Shown in pieces: positions 1 to 10,129 of a stretch of DNA of 64,000 nt (position 1 is the first letter of the stretch; each line of letters starts with the position of its first letter). The stretch is taken from contig NC_134017.1 in the NCBI RefSeq assembly GCF_040712315.1, positions 50,589,636 to 50,653,635 of the forward strand. Reading direction: 5' to 3'. Under the pieces are notes generated by a model. It was given only the letters and a program-made list of their open reading frames with translations. It was not told the DNA's origin and ran no database searches. The stretch is from Castanea sativa (Eukaryota > Streptophyta > Magnoliopsida > Fagales > Fagaceae). The position numbers and the translations under genes are program-made.

Positions 1-377
1 TCATTTATTTGAGACTTGACTTATTTTTCCTACGAGCTTTACCATTTGAATAGAAGTATTTTCTCTACTTGCAATAAAAAAAAGCGAACGACCAAGACCG
101 CCTACCCTTCTACAATGTCTCCAAGGTGGTGAAAGATCAGCTTAAGTATCGATCATCAAAGTTGCCAAGGTGACGAACAATCTGAGATATTGTCCATAAA
201 TGATCAACTCAAGTAGCGAAGGCAAACATGGAAGGGGGGCAACAGATGAGGAATATTTGTACAACACATTGGCTCAAAATATCACCTCCCAAGCTGAGCA
301 TCACCTTTCAAGGTGAACCCCACTTCTCAAGGTGGCCCTTGCTTCTCAAATTGAATATCACCTCTCAAGGTGGACGT

Positions 378-645
378 ATGACCAAAGTCGCCTATGGGTG
401 GATGGTCACTATACTAAGTTACCTATGGGTGGATGGTCACTATACTAAGTTACCTACGGGTAGATGCACGGCCAAAGTCACCTATGGGTGGACTGTCACT
501 ACACTAAGTCACCTACAGGTGGACACATAACCAAAAGTCCCCTACGGGTAGACGGTCACTACACTCAGTCTCTTATCGATGGACGTATGACCACAGTCGC
601 CTACGGGTGGACGGTCATCATACTAAGTCGCCTACAAGTAGACAA
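378..645. repeat. Degenerate tandem array, period about 30 bp
   Basis: About nine imperfect copies of a 30-31 bp unit of the form CCTACGGGTGGACGGTCAC followed by TATACTAAGT. The ORFs seen across it simply read through the repeat. The core GGGTGGACGG recurs in the neighbouring arrays that have other periods, so the arrays appear related. Confidence 0.8.
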
Positions 646-654
646 CCAAAAAGG

Positions 655-1310
655 TGACAAGGCACCAAAAATCAGTCACTTCAACAAGTCCACGACCCAA
701 AGTGGATGACCAAAAAAAAAATGATGAAGTACCAAAACTTAGTCACCTCAACTAGTCCACAACCCAAAGTGGACGACCAAAAAAAAAATGTTGAGGTACC
801 AACACTTAGAGGGGGTTTGGATACAACTGTTGCGTTTCCACGTTTTGCGTTTTACGTTTTGGTTTTTTTTTTTTTTTTTTTTTTGATTCTGCTGCAAAGG
901 GGGACATGTGCGCAGTGCGCGCACTGTGCGGCACTGTGTGCGTACTGTGCGGCACTGTGCGTGTACTGTGCGCGCACTGTTCATGTACTTTTTTATCAAT
1001 TTTTTATTAAAAATGGGTCCCGCATCACTATTCACACATTTAAAAATTATTTTGCTACAGTGTTTTCAGTTTTCAGTTTTCAGCAATAAGTTCTATCCAA
1101 ACGGACCCTTAGTCACCTCAACAAGTCCACGACCCAAAGTGGACGACCAAAAAAAAAAATGATGAGGCAACAAAACTTAGTCACCACATACTCCACAATC
1201 TTAAGTGGAAGATCGAAAAGGTGACAAAGTACCAATGCTCAGTCACCACACACTCCACGACTTGAAGGGGAGGACTAAAAGGTGACGAGGCATTAACATG
1301 TCACCCCAAC
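655..1310. repeat. Degenerate tandem array, period about 75 bp, split by a MITE
   Basis: Repeated units carry AGTCACCTCAACAAGTCCA, CCCAAAGTGGACGACC, an A-run and GGTACCAACACTTA. The array resumes in the same phase after the MITE at 809-1108, so the MITE inserted after the array formed. Later units (1180-1310) are more diverged. Confidence 0.7.
809..1108. mobile_element. Tourist-like MITE, 300 bp, TTA target duplication
   Basis: The ends are inverted: GAGGGGGTTTGGATACAACT on the left, and ATCCAAACGGACCC closing on the right. Both sides are flanked by TTA (806-808 and 1109-1111), which fits the 3-bp target duplication of PIF/Harbinger-type elements. The interior holds a T-run and a GC-rich block (905-985) of reiterated CACTGTGCG motifs. 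It has no coding capacity. Confidence 0.75.
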
Positions 1311-1499
1311 CTTAGACGAGCAAGTAATACTAAACATTTAAAAAAGAGTAGTCACTTCAATGATTATCAAAGTCAATCCAGAAGGAGAAGAGACAGATTA
1401 AAAGTTCATACATTCAACAAAAGGTTATATCGTCCAAAAACCAAAGATCCATTGTCCTAAATTTAAATAGTGAATGAGAAAATAAAAGATACATAAAAA

Positions 1500-2250
1500 A
1501 GAAGAGAACTCAAGTCTTGGAGTCCATCTCTTCATCTTGCTTTTCCGTAGCAGCACTATCCACTCCTTGCTCTACCCCGCCACTGGCCACAGTTGCCATA
1601 GAATCCTCCTCAGTAGTAATTGCAAACTTAGAAAAATCAAGATCAGGGGAAGTAGCTGAAGCTTAAGTTTTGAAATTTTCAAATCCTTGGACATAATTCA
1701 TTCCCATCTCTTGAAGATATTCGTTGGAAGACATGTGCTCAGCAATCACATCAGCCTTAGAATGTATCAACTTTACCTTCAATTCTTCCACCTCCTTAGA
1801 AAGTTGCACATTAGACCCTTCAACCTTAAGAAGGTGGTCGAGCTGATTTGCATTAATTCCTTCCAACTTCTTGACCTTAGCCTCAAGAGCAACATTATTC
1901 TCTTGATCTTAGCATGCTTCTTATACTTGACAGCCTGGTCTTCATTGTCGACACAATGCAGCTCCAAGGTCTTCATCATTACTATTACCTAGAAAATGCA
2001 AAAGCTAGAGTTAGTCAACAATATATAAAAAATTAACAAAGTAAGAAAAGGTGATGGGAAATAATACCTTAGCCAAATCATGAAACACAGCCTCTCTGAT
2101 AAAAGCAGGAGCAAACTCATCGCAATCGTCTATATCTTCCTTTTTGACAATTGACGAAACCTGTTCCACTGCGTAAAAAGCATCTTCAAGAAGGAGACGA
2201 GGTTTTGGAGGGATAAGATGTTGGAAAAACATGGTTTGTATCTCATACAA
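1500..2250 (-). pseudogene. Broken gag-like coiled-coil gene of a retroelement, C-terminal part
   Basis: Two exon-like blocks lie on the minus strand. The upstream block (to about 2069) includes LLLEDAFYAVEQVSSIVKKE and ends in AK before a GT donor. An AG acceptor near 1991 is followed by MMKTLELHCVDNEDQAVKYK and then a Lys/Glu-rich heptad-like coiled coil containing QLSKEVEELKVKLIHSKADV. The frame is lost by about one base near 1907, and a TAA at 1663-1665 interrupts the tail where the same frame otherwise continues to about 1513. It resembles the gag-like coiled-coil proteins found in many plant retroelements, but I cannot name the family. The TAA is what a C-to-T change of CAA would give. 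Probably not functional. Confidence 0.55.
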
Positions 2251-2345
2251 AACATACGTACTTCATTCACAATTGATAACATGTACTATGTAAATTTCAG
2301 AATTTAAGAACAAGAGAGCATACCTTGGTATGGTGAGATTCAAAA
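2228..2345 (-). mobile_element. LTR-end-like fragment shared with the solo LTR at 35361
   Basis: The stretch with TTGTATCTCATACAAAAC, ATTGATAAC, and TATGTAAATTTCAGAATTTAAG is nearly the same as 35376-35500, the terminal part of the solo LTR. Here it abuts the gag-like exon, so it is a relic LTR end or a chimeric junction. Confidence 0.55.
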
Positions 2346-2504
2346 CCAAAGGGCAGCTTTTTATTCTTCTAAGAACAATTTTTTACTTATGCACGTATTC
2401 ATCACGATAAGAGGAGTTTTTCATATACGACATGTGTATGTGTACGTTTCAACGAAACTACATTCACAAGCGGACGAGCTTATTCCAAGGGATGCCTAAG
2501 AATT

Positions 2505-3470
2505 ACTAAGTCCACAAGTGGATGAGTTCGTTAAGTCTGCAAGTGGACAAGTTCATTACTACGTCCATAAGTGGACAGATGATCCCAATGGATGCTCAGA
2601 AATTATTAAAGTCCACAAGTGGACAAGTTCACTAAGTCCACAAGTGGATGAGTTCATTACTACATCCAAAAGAGGACAGATCATCCCAATGGATGCTTAG
2701 AAAATATTAAAGTCGCTAAGTCCACAAGTAGACAAGTTCATTACTACGCACACAAGTGGACGGATTCATTACTACGTTCACAAATGGACGGGCCATCCGA
2801 AAAGGTGTTTAAAAATGAAGTCTACAAATGGACGAATTTATTACGAAGTCCTTAAGTGGACAAATTCATTACCAAGTCCACAAGTGGACGAGTTCATTAC
2901 GAAATCCTTAAGCGGACGAATTCATTACGAAGTCCACAAGTGGACGAGTTCATTACGAAGTCCACAAGTGGACGAGTTCATTACGAAGTCTACAAGTGGA
3001 CGAGTTCATTACGAAGTCCTTAAGTGGATGAGTTCATTATGAAGTCCACAAGTGGACGAGTTCGTTACGAAATCCTTAAGTGGACGAATTCATTACGAAG
3101 TCCACAAGTGGACAAGTTCATTACGAAGTCCACAAGTGGAAGTTCATTACGAAGTCTACAAGTGGACGAGTTCATTACGAAGTCCTTAAGTGGATGAGTT
3201 CATTACGAAGTCCACAAGTGGATGAGTTCATTACAAAGTCCTTAAGTGGAAAAATTCATTACCAAGTCCACAAGTGGATGAGTTCATTATGAAGTCCTTA
3301 AGTGGATGAATTCATTACAAAGTCCTTAAGTGGACGAATTCATTACCAAGTCCACAAGTGGACGAGTTCATTACCAAGTCCACAAATGGACGAGTTCATT
3401 ACGAAGTCCTAAAGTGGACAAATTCATTACTTAGTCCATAAATGGATGAGTCTGATAATAAATTCTCAAA
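2505..3470. repeat. 28-bp tandem array
   Basis: About 33 copies of a 28-bp unit, AAGTCCACAAGTGGACGAG plus TTCATTACG, alternating with a variant carrying CCTTAAGTGGACGAATTC. Sequence between 2345 and 2505 shows no gene. The CCACAAGTGG part is palindromic. Confidence 0.9.
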
Positions 3471-3489
3471 TAGAACGAATTAAGTCCAA

Positions 3490-4205
3490 AGTGGATGGGT
3501 TCACGCCTACAGGTTATTAAGTACAACAAACAAGTTACTAAGTACTACGTGGATGGGTTCATTCCTAAAATGCATCAAGGCCTCAAAAGGACGAACCAAG
3601 CCACCCATGGGTACCTTCGTAAAAATATAAGTCTCCTACCCACGGGTGGATGGACGAACCAAGCCACTTACGAGTGCCTTGGTAAAAAAAGCTAATTCTT
3701 TCTACCTATGGAAGGACAGATGAACCAAGCCACTTGCAAGTGTCTTGGTAAAAAAGTTGAAGTCCTACCTACTGGTGGAAGGATGAACTAAGCCATTCAT
3801 GAGTGCCTTGGTCAAAAGTCTAAGTCTTCCTACCTACGGGAGGAAGGATGAACTAAGACACTCCTAAGTGCCTTGTCAAAAATTTAAGTCCTTTTACCTA
3901 AGGGGTGGCCAGACAAAACTAGCCACCCACGAGTGCCTTGGTCAATAGTCCTACCTACGGGTGGAAAAACGAACTAAGACACTCCCAAGTGTCTTGGTTG
4001 AAAATCTAAGTCCTTCTACCTAAGGGTGGACGGACAAAACTAGCCACCCACAAGTACCTTGGTCAATAGTCCTACCTACGGGTGGACAAACGTACTAAGC
4101 CATTCACAAGTGCCTTGGTAAAAGATCTAAGTCTTCCTACCTACTGGAGGACGGACGATCTAAGCCCTTCGCAAGTGCCTTGGTAAAAATTTAAGTCCTC
4201 TTACC
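3490..4205. repeat. Tandem array, period about 64 bp
   Basis: Roughly eleven units carry AACCAAGCCAC, then CGAGTGCCTTGGTAAAA, AAGTCCTTCTACCTA and GGGTGGACGG. Unit length varies from about 57 to 70 bp. It shares the GGGTGGACGG core with the 378-645 array. Confidence 0.8.
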
Positions 4206-4700
4206 ATAGAATGGACGGATACAAACTAGTATTTAAAATTTACTAAGTCCATAGAATGGATGGATACAAACTAGTATCCAAAATTTACTACGCCCATAAA
4301 ACGGACAATTACAAACTAGTATAAATAATTTATAAAATCCACAAGTGGACGGATGCCAACTCATGTTATAAGTCCACAAGATGGACGGATATATAACTAA
4401 AGTAGAATAGAAGCTTGCCAAAGCAATGACATAATTTGAACATGTCAATGTCAAGACAGCTTATTGGGGCTACTTTCTCTTTAAGACTATTTACTTGCTC
4501 ATTAACACAAAGTGGATAGATGCCAACTCATGTTATAAGTCCACAAGATGGACGGATATATGAACTAAGTCCACAAAATGAATAGATGTGTCAAAAAGCA
4601 TCCAAATCTATGTCCATAGGATGGACGGATACATTGACTAAGTCCACGGGGTGGACGGGTGAAAGATATACAATGTAGTACATCTAGTTATTAACAAATT
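4206..4700. repeat. Tandem array, period about 45 bp
   Basis: Units of the type AAGTCCATAGAATGGATGG, ATACAAACTAGTATCC, AAAATTTACT. The array degrades into diverged units with GTCCACAAGATGGACGG by 4500-4700. Confidence 0.7.
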
Positions 4701-4759
4701 TGCAAGGTGGACATATGAAAGATGTATAATGAGACGTACCTAAATTATTACTAAGTTTG

Positions 4760-5715
4760 CAAGAAGGACGGATTAAAGCACTTAGGAATTTTTCATGACA
4801 CAAAAGAAGGAGGTCAAACACAAATATATAAGGGCGACAGAAGCAAAGAAAGCTCAAAAAACCAATGAGAAACAGTCGTTATCCTTACAAAAAGCCATTG
4901 TTCTCAAAAGAGCTTAGCATATACGAAACTACTTTTCTTAAAAGTAAAAATCCTAAGGCTGAACAGCGGGTACATTTTCTTCGACGACCTCAACGCCACT
5001 CAGAATGCACTGCATATACCCTCAACTACCCCATTAATTAAAGTGTAACTCTCGAGGAAAGAGACGATGGCTGCAAGAATTTGTCACCCTATGAGTCCGT
5101 TCAGGTTGAAACTGACGGACACATGTGTTGAAGGGGCAACTGATAAGGGTATTTTTAGACATACAAAGCTGACGACATGATAAGACTGATGAAGAAATTT
5201 CCGTAGGTAGATGGATCCAGAGGACGCGAATCTCAGTTAGTCGAACCTTAATATGGACGGACCCAACAAAGGGGACAAACCTTAGGTGGACGAACCCAAT
5301 AGAGGGGGATGCACAGTACTCAAGTGGCTCCCTCGTGGCTGAAGTGCTCATCAAGAATCTTGATATGGAAAAGCCTTGCACCTTACACCCAACCATAATT
5401 GAGGGTCATCTACAAAGAAGACCATCCCAAAAAATCCAAAAATTTGATGAAGAGTTCTCCCCATAAGGAAATGCCTTCCTCCTCAAGAAATTAAGGTCAA
5501 ATCTACACCACTATATAACCCCCAAAACCCTTTCTCACAAAGGTACGCATAATTTCCCTCAACTCTGGCACTCTAGAGTTGTGAAGAGTTCTCTAACTTA
5601 ACCTTCAGAGGGTATTTGGTTGGTACCACACTAGTACTCTTTGTAAGGTCTTCTTCTTTTTCTGTGTTGTGCAGGTCTGGTATCAAGTACGTGAGGACCG
5701 TGTGACTTACTAACG
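4760..5715 (+). mobile_element. LTR-like end of a retroelement (promoter, R/U5-like part)
   Basis: Contains a TATA box CTATATAACC near 5511, followed by CCCAAAACCC, a CT-rich stretch and GGTCTGGTATCAAGTACGTG, ending near TTTTTTGGCATCATCA. The layout, with tandem repeats in front of an LTR-like promoter, resembles Tat/Ogre-type Ty3 elements. No second LTR or target duplication was found, so this is inference. Confidence 0.4.
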
Positions 5716-6145
5716 ATTTTTTGGCATCATCAAATAACATTGTTATTAATTTTTTATCTTATGAAAATTTTACAAATATGGAAGATAGAAAAAGAAAATT
5801 CACATCCAATAAGAAGATATTGAATGGAGTTGTAGTCTTAGGTTACAACCAAGTTTGTTACCACCAAGTTTGTTACCAAACATTTTCCTTATTTTTTTTC
5901 TCCCTTTAGAAAAAACTATCTCAAGTAAACTCTCCGTCATCTTTTCGTAAGAATCAGCCAATGTAAACGTTTTTTTTTTTTTTTTCATTTCATATATCTC
6001 ATTCTATTTTTATTTATCCATTTTTAAAATCCTCAATTTAGTTACCTGTTTCTCACTGACCCAACATTTAATGCCATATAACTATATAATTAACATTTCT
6101 TATGACAATCTTGTAAAACTATTATTTAACGAGTCCAAATTTGGT
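5716..6145. other. AT-rich intergenic stretch, nothing recognised
   Basis: AT-rich sequence with a T-run near 5971-5985. I see no gene and no bounded element. Confidence 0.6.
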
Positions 6146-6147
6146 AA

Positions 6148-6408
6148 AAATGGGGTATAAAACCTATGTTTTACACCATTCAATAAAAAATTGTCATATC
6201 AGCATTTTATTTAAAATTCAATACATTTTATCATATCTAATAACATCTCAATCAACTTTCGATTCTGTTAAATTTATATATGGGTATTAAAATTGATTAG
6301 GTGTAGTTGTGTTTATTCTTAAATATATGATAAGATGATATGGTATGTTGAGATTGGAAGAGTAAAACATAAGTTTTACACCACACTTTTACATAATTTA
6401 ATCTCTTT
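6148..6408. mobile_element. Probable MITE with inverted GTAAAACATA ends
   Basis: The left end TGGGGTATAAAACCTATG and the right end CATAAGTTTTACACCACA are inverted copies enclosing about 200 bp of AT-rich non-coding DNA. The target duplication is not clear. Confidence 0.45.
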
Positions 6409-6599
6409 TTTAACTCAATATTTTGAACATGTGGATAGTTGTTCTTCACATGTTTTTAATTTTAATTTTTTTTAATTTTTTTTTTTTTTTTGCTGAGGCA
6501 TATGTTTTAAATTTTAAATCTTTAAAGTCATATGGAATTAATGTTTTACTCTTACTCGTAATCTCTATATGAAAATGATTATGTACATTCAGTGGACTG

Positions 6600-6890
6600 A
6601 TTTCAGTTGAAGTTGACAAGATTGCAGCCTAATTCTATTCTGAACGCGGCGATACTGCATAATTATTCAATCACATCTTTGGCGAAATTCAGGATCTTCT
6701 TATCTCCTTCAATAGCTGGAAAATTATCATCTAAAAAGGGAACACAACAGAGCAGCACATGAACTCGATCAACTGGCAAAATCTTCTGGAACTTCCCAAG
6801 TCTGGAAAGGTGTTATACCCCCTATTCGACATGTAATTTACCCCCTGACTCTGGAGCAGCACACGAACTCGATCAACTTGCATTGATTAC
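6600..6890 (+). pseudogene. LINE RNase H-domain fragment
   Basis: Broken frames on the plus strand read LFNHIFGEIQDLLISFNSWK and then, after a frameshift, an HELDQLAKSSGTSQVWKG-like stretch. This matches the C-terminal part of the RNase H domain of plant L1-type elements. Stops and frameshifts are present. A 29-bp segment beginning GAGCAGCACATGAACTCG is repeated at about 6744 and 6856. Confidence 0.5.
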
Positions 6891-7252
6891 CTTTCGTTTG
6901 AAATAAATGATCTCAGCACCTTCAAGGTATAAGAAATCAACAATCCACCACGTTTTGTAGAAATTTCAATCAAGCCTGAAAATTATGTTTTGTCCTATAT
7001 ACCTGATACTGTTAACTACATATTTGAATTGAGTAATGCTACCATCATAAAATGTTTTACAATATTTTTACAAATTGTTAAGATAACAAATTCTTACTAG
7101 TTTTCATTTGAGCCCAACCACTTATGTCACTTACTAATAATCACTCACAACATCAACTGTGTAAATATTTTATTGGCATTTTCATTTTCATTTGTCGTTG
7201 AGTAATGATTCCACCGAGGGAAGAGAGAGTCATAACTAATAACAAACTGATA

Positions 7253-7256
7253 TACA

Positions 7257-7303
<47 letters not shown>
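7253..7303. repeat. (TA)n microsatellite
   Basis: About 50 bp of TA repeat with two CA interruptions. It sits directly beside the 3' end of the SINE copy at 7306. Confidence 0.9.
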
Positions 7304-7305
7304 CT

Positions 7306-7454
7306 TTTATACAAGATAAAATTTTTACTCTAACCTAATCTAAGTGTATATATGTGTGAAATTCCCTCCTAGAAACTTGAACCCTAGCCTTTTGTCCTCC
7401 ACACCCTACAAACATTTATACTTGTAAAGTGACCACCGTACCAAGAGTACACGA
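7306..7454 (-). mobile_element. SINE copy 1
   Basis: Same about 150-bp repeat as at 8015 and 38018. Read on the minus strand, it has a tRNA-like GGTTCAAGTTTCT B-box region and ends in TATCTTGTATAAAAG. Diverged copy. No clear target duplication because the 3' flank is TA repeat. Confidence 0.6.
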
Positions 7455-8014
7455 AATAATAAATAGATTTTTAAAATAATCTACACGTGTTACAACTTAC
7501 AAGATAAATATCTCTTCTTCTCAAAAAAAAAAAAAAAAAAATCTTAGCTCCTACATGGAGAAACGTGAACTTTCAACTTATACCAAGAGTTGAAAAGGTT
7601 CTTATAAATAAATAAAGAGATGAAAAGGTGTTATCAAAAAAAAAAAGTTAGGCAATCGCCAGGCTCCAAATTCTTAGTCAGCCCAACCATTACGCTACTT
7701 AGGCCATGGCTTTAGGCCCTAGTTATGGGTCAATAGAAACTTTAAAAAAAGTTCTCAAATAATAATGGTCTTTACAATTTTGTCAAGAGGAAATCCCGTG
7801 TATTACCTTAAAAAAACAAGATGAGTATAATGTCTAGGTCATTTTTAAAATATTTTCACAATAGATTTTAAGTGGTAGATTGTTAATAACTGTTATTGGT
7901 GGGCAAAAAAAAAAAATAGTGATAGGTTCAAATTAGAACCAATAATAACTTACCATTAGGATTTATCATGAAAATATTATGGATATATATAGTACTTTAT
8001 ATATATATATATAT
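7455..8014. other. Non-coding, AT-rich, A-runs
   Basis: Contains poly-A runs (about 7525, 7638 and 7908) and (TA)n near 7999. No gene seen. Confidence 0.5.
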
Positions 8015-8162
8015 ACACAAGATAGAATTTTCACTCTAGCCTAATCTAAGTGTATATGTGTGTGAAACTCCCTTTTGGAGACTTGAACCCTGACCCTTAC
8101 CCCTCACACCCCACAAGCATTTATACTTGTGGAGTGACCATCGCATCAAGGGTGCGCGGTGG
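8015..8162 (-). mobile_element. SINE copy 2
   Basis: On the minus strand it begins CCACCGCGCACCCTTGATGC. It carries an A-box-like TGATGCGATGG and a B-box-like GGTTCAAGTCTCC about 60 bp on, and ends TAGATTAGGCTAGAGTG plus ATCTTGTG. The spacing fits a tRNA-derived pol III SINE. The target duplication is obscured by TA repeat. Confidence 0.65.
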
Positions 8163-8269
8163 CAAGAGTTTATATATGCAAGAAAAGTACTTCTAAAAAA
8201 TAATAATAATAGAAGAAAATTTTGGGCTAATAATAATCTTCTAGGAGTATTAATTAAGCCCTAAAAATT

Positions 8270-8492
8270 GGCCAATGCATGTGAATATAACTCTAATCTT
8301 CCTTATGCATGTGAATATAACTCTAATCTCTGAGCTCCTTTGCACACTAAAAATATAGACCAAACTCTCTCTCTCTCTCTCCCTACTAGCACAAGAACTT
8401 TAGGGTGTGTTTGATAGAGTGAATTTTAGGAAAGATGGAAAAAAAAGGGAGAAAAAAATGAGGAGAGAAAACTTTTTGAAAGGTGTTTAGTT

Positions 8493-8530
<38 letters not shown>

Positions 8531-8625
8531 TAATGGTGAGGCTCACGTGGGCTCACCAAAAAGTTCTCTCTCCAAAAATAAGGAGAAAACTTGGTGGGGG
8601 AAATTTGATAGGTGAAGGACAAAAA
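8270..8625. repeat. Short duplication and (GA)n/(CT)n low-complexity stretch
   Basis: ATGCATGTGAATATAACTCT occurs twice in tandem (8275 and 8305). A CT tract lies at 8366-8382 and a (GA)14-type microsatellite at 8497-8524. A purine-rich GTGTTTGATAGAG sequence surrounds it. The ORFs overlapping this region are low complexity. Confidence 0.75.
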
Positions 8626-9919
8626 TGCTCTCGTGCAAGTACATATGGGCTTCTTTAGAACTTTTTTTTTTTTTATATTCCAATTTTAATAAGTTTTTGA
8701 TTTTTGTTCTATTTTTTTTTTTCATTTGCTTTCCTAGGCTTCAGTACCATTGTTAAGTTTTTCTTTGTTCTCATTCCTTTTTTATTTTAGACATGATTTT
8801 TTTTTTCTAGACATGATTATTTTATTTTTTCTGATAAAACTATATAAATTAAATAAAGAAAAAGATAAATGAATTGAATTTCAAAAAGGATCTCTGAATA
8901 AATGTGTTGATAGCAATAAACAAAATATAACAAAAACTTGGTTCTAAAATCGCACAAATAAGCAAGTAATTTATAACAAGAAAAAGGTTAAAATATTATG
9001 GAATGTTACAACTAGAAAATAATAATAAAAGTAATTATAATGATGATCAAAGACTCCCCTTAACAATTTGTATTTTCTCTAATGGTGATAATAATTACAC
9101 CTCTCACCCTTGATTGAAATTATTCACTCATATAGGAGGAGTCCCTCCTCCTCTCACAATAGTGTGGTACTCACCATGATTTCTCCACCCTTAGACCTTG
9201 GCTTTGCTTTTAGATTCACAAGTAAAATATTTGTGAGATAAGCTTTAATTTAATTAAGATTTTATGTTTGTGGAAAACTAAACATAAACTAAGAAAAAAA
9301 AAAACCTACAAACTATATTTAACTGCGCATATAACAACAAAGCATGACCCTTTTGAGCAACATCAAAGCGTGACCTCGAAACCGTAGTTTACTACGTAAA
9401 ATTGCTCTTCGCTTTTTTATTTTATTTTTCAATAGCAAATAAATTACCAATGATACCAAAAACTTAAGCTCTAATGGTTACATATTTGATATTACAACCA
9501 TACTATTCTCCTTACTTTACATGTGGGCTTGAACTCTCTCTATTAAGTGGGGCCAACACGTGAGAATTTTTTTAAATACAAAAAAAGATGGAGACAACTT
9601 TTGAGCTGAGGACCTCTAACTTGAATATTATAATAAAATAGTTGGATATTGATTTTCTCAAAAGTTTAAACTATTATTAAGTTTCAGTTAACTCAGTTGA
9701 GAAAGTTTTTTGTTGTTGAACAGAGAGAGAGAGACAAAGAAAGAGAGCTTACCGATCTAAGAGGCGTGAGGGGTGAGAGACCATGAGAGGCATGAGGAGT
9801 GAGGGGAGAGAGAGAGTGATATCTGATGGTGAAAAATTAGGGTTTAGATTACTTTTTTTAAAAAAAAAATATTTACTATTATAGGCTTTATAGTGATGAT
9901 TTGTTTTCCTTTGGTGATA

Positions 9920-9922
<3 letters not shown>
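8626..9922. other. Intergenic, nothing recognised
   Basis: AT-rich sequence with T-runs and a GA-rich patch at 9720-9830. No coding similarity or bounded element is visible. Confidence 0.5.
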
Positions 9923-9979
<57 letters not shown>

Positions 9980-9985
9980 ATATAT
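9923..9985. repeat. (TA)n(TG)n microsatellite
   Basis: About 48 bp of TA followed by TGTGTGTGTA. Confidence 0.9.
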
Positions 9986-10129
9986 TACTCCTAATCGCGC
10001 CTAACAATTTCAACCCACGTACTTTGATATTTCACAAATGGGTGACAAAAACATATTTCGTCACCAATGGCACCAAAGTTTTTACATATTGAACGACTAT
10101 ATTAGCATTTTATCTCCTATTATTAGTAT

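Noticed and set aside
2518..3292. Several plus-strand ORFs with periodic WTxSLxSPQVDEFITKS-type sequence
   Set aside because: They are translations of the 28-bp tandem array.
5034..5396. 120-codon minus-strand ORF
   Set aside because: Lies in LTR-like repeat sequence, with no recognisable domain and no codon-level support.
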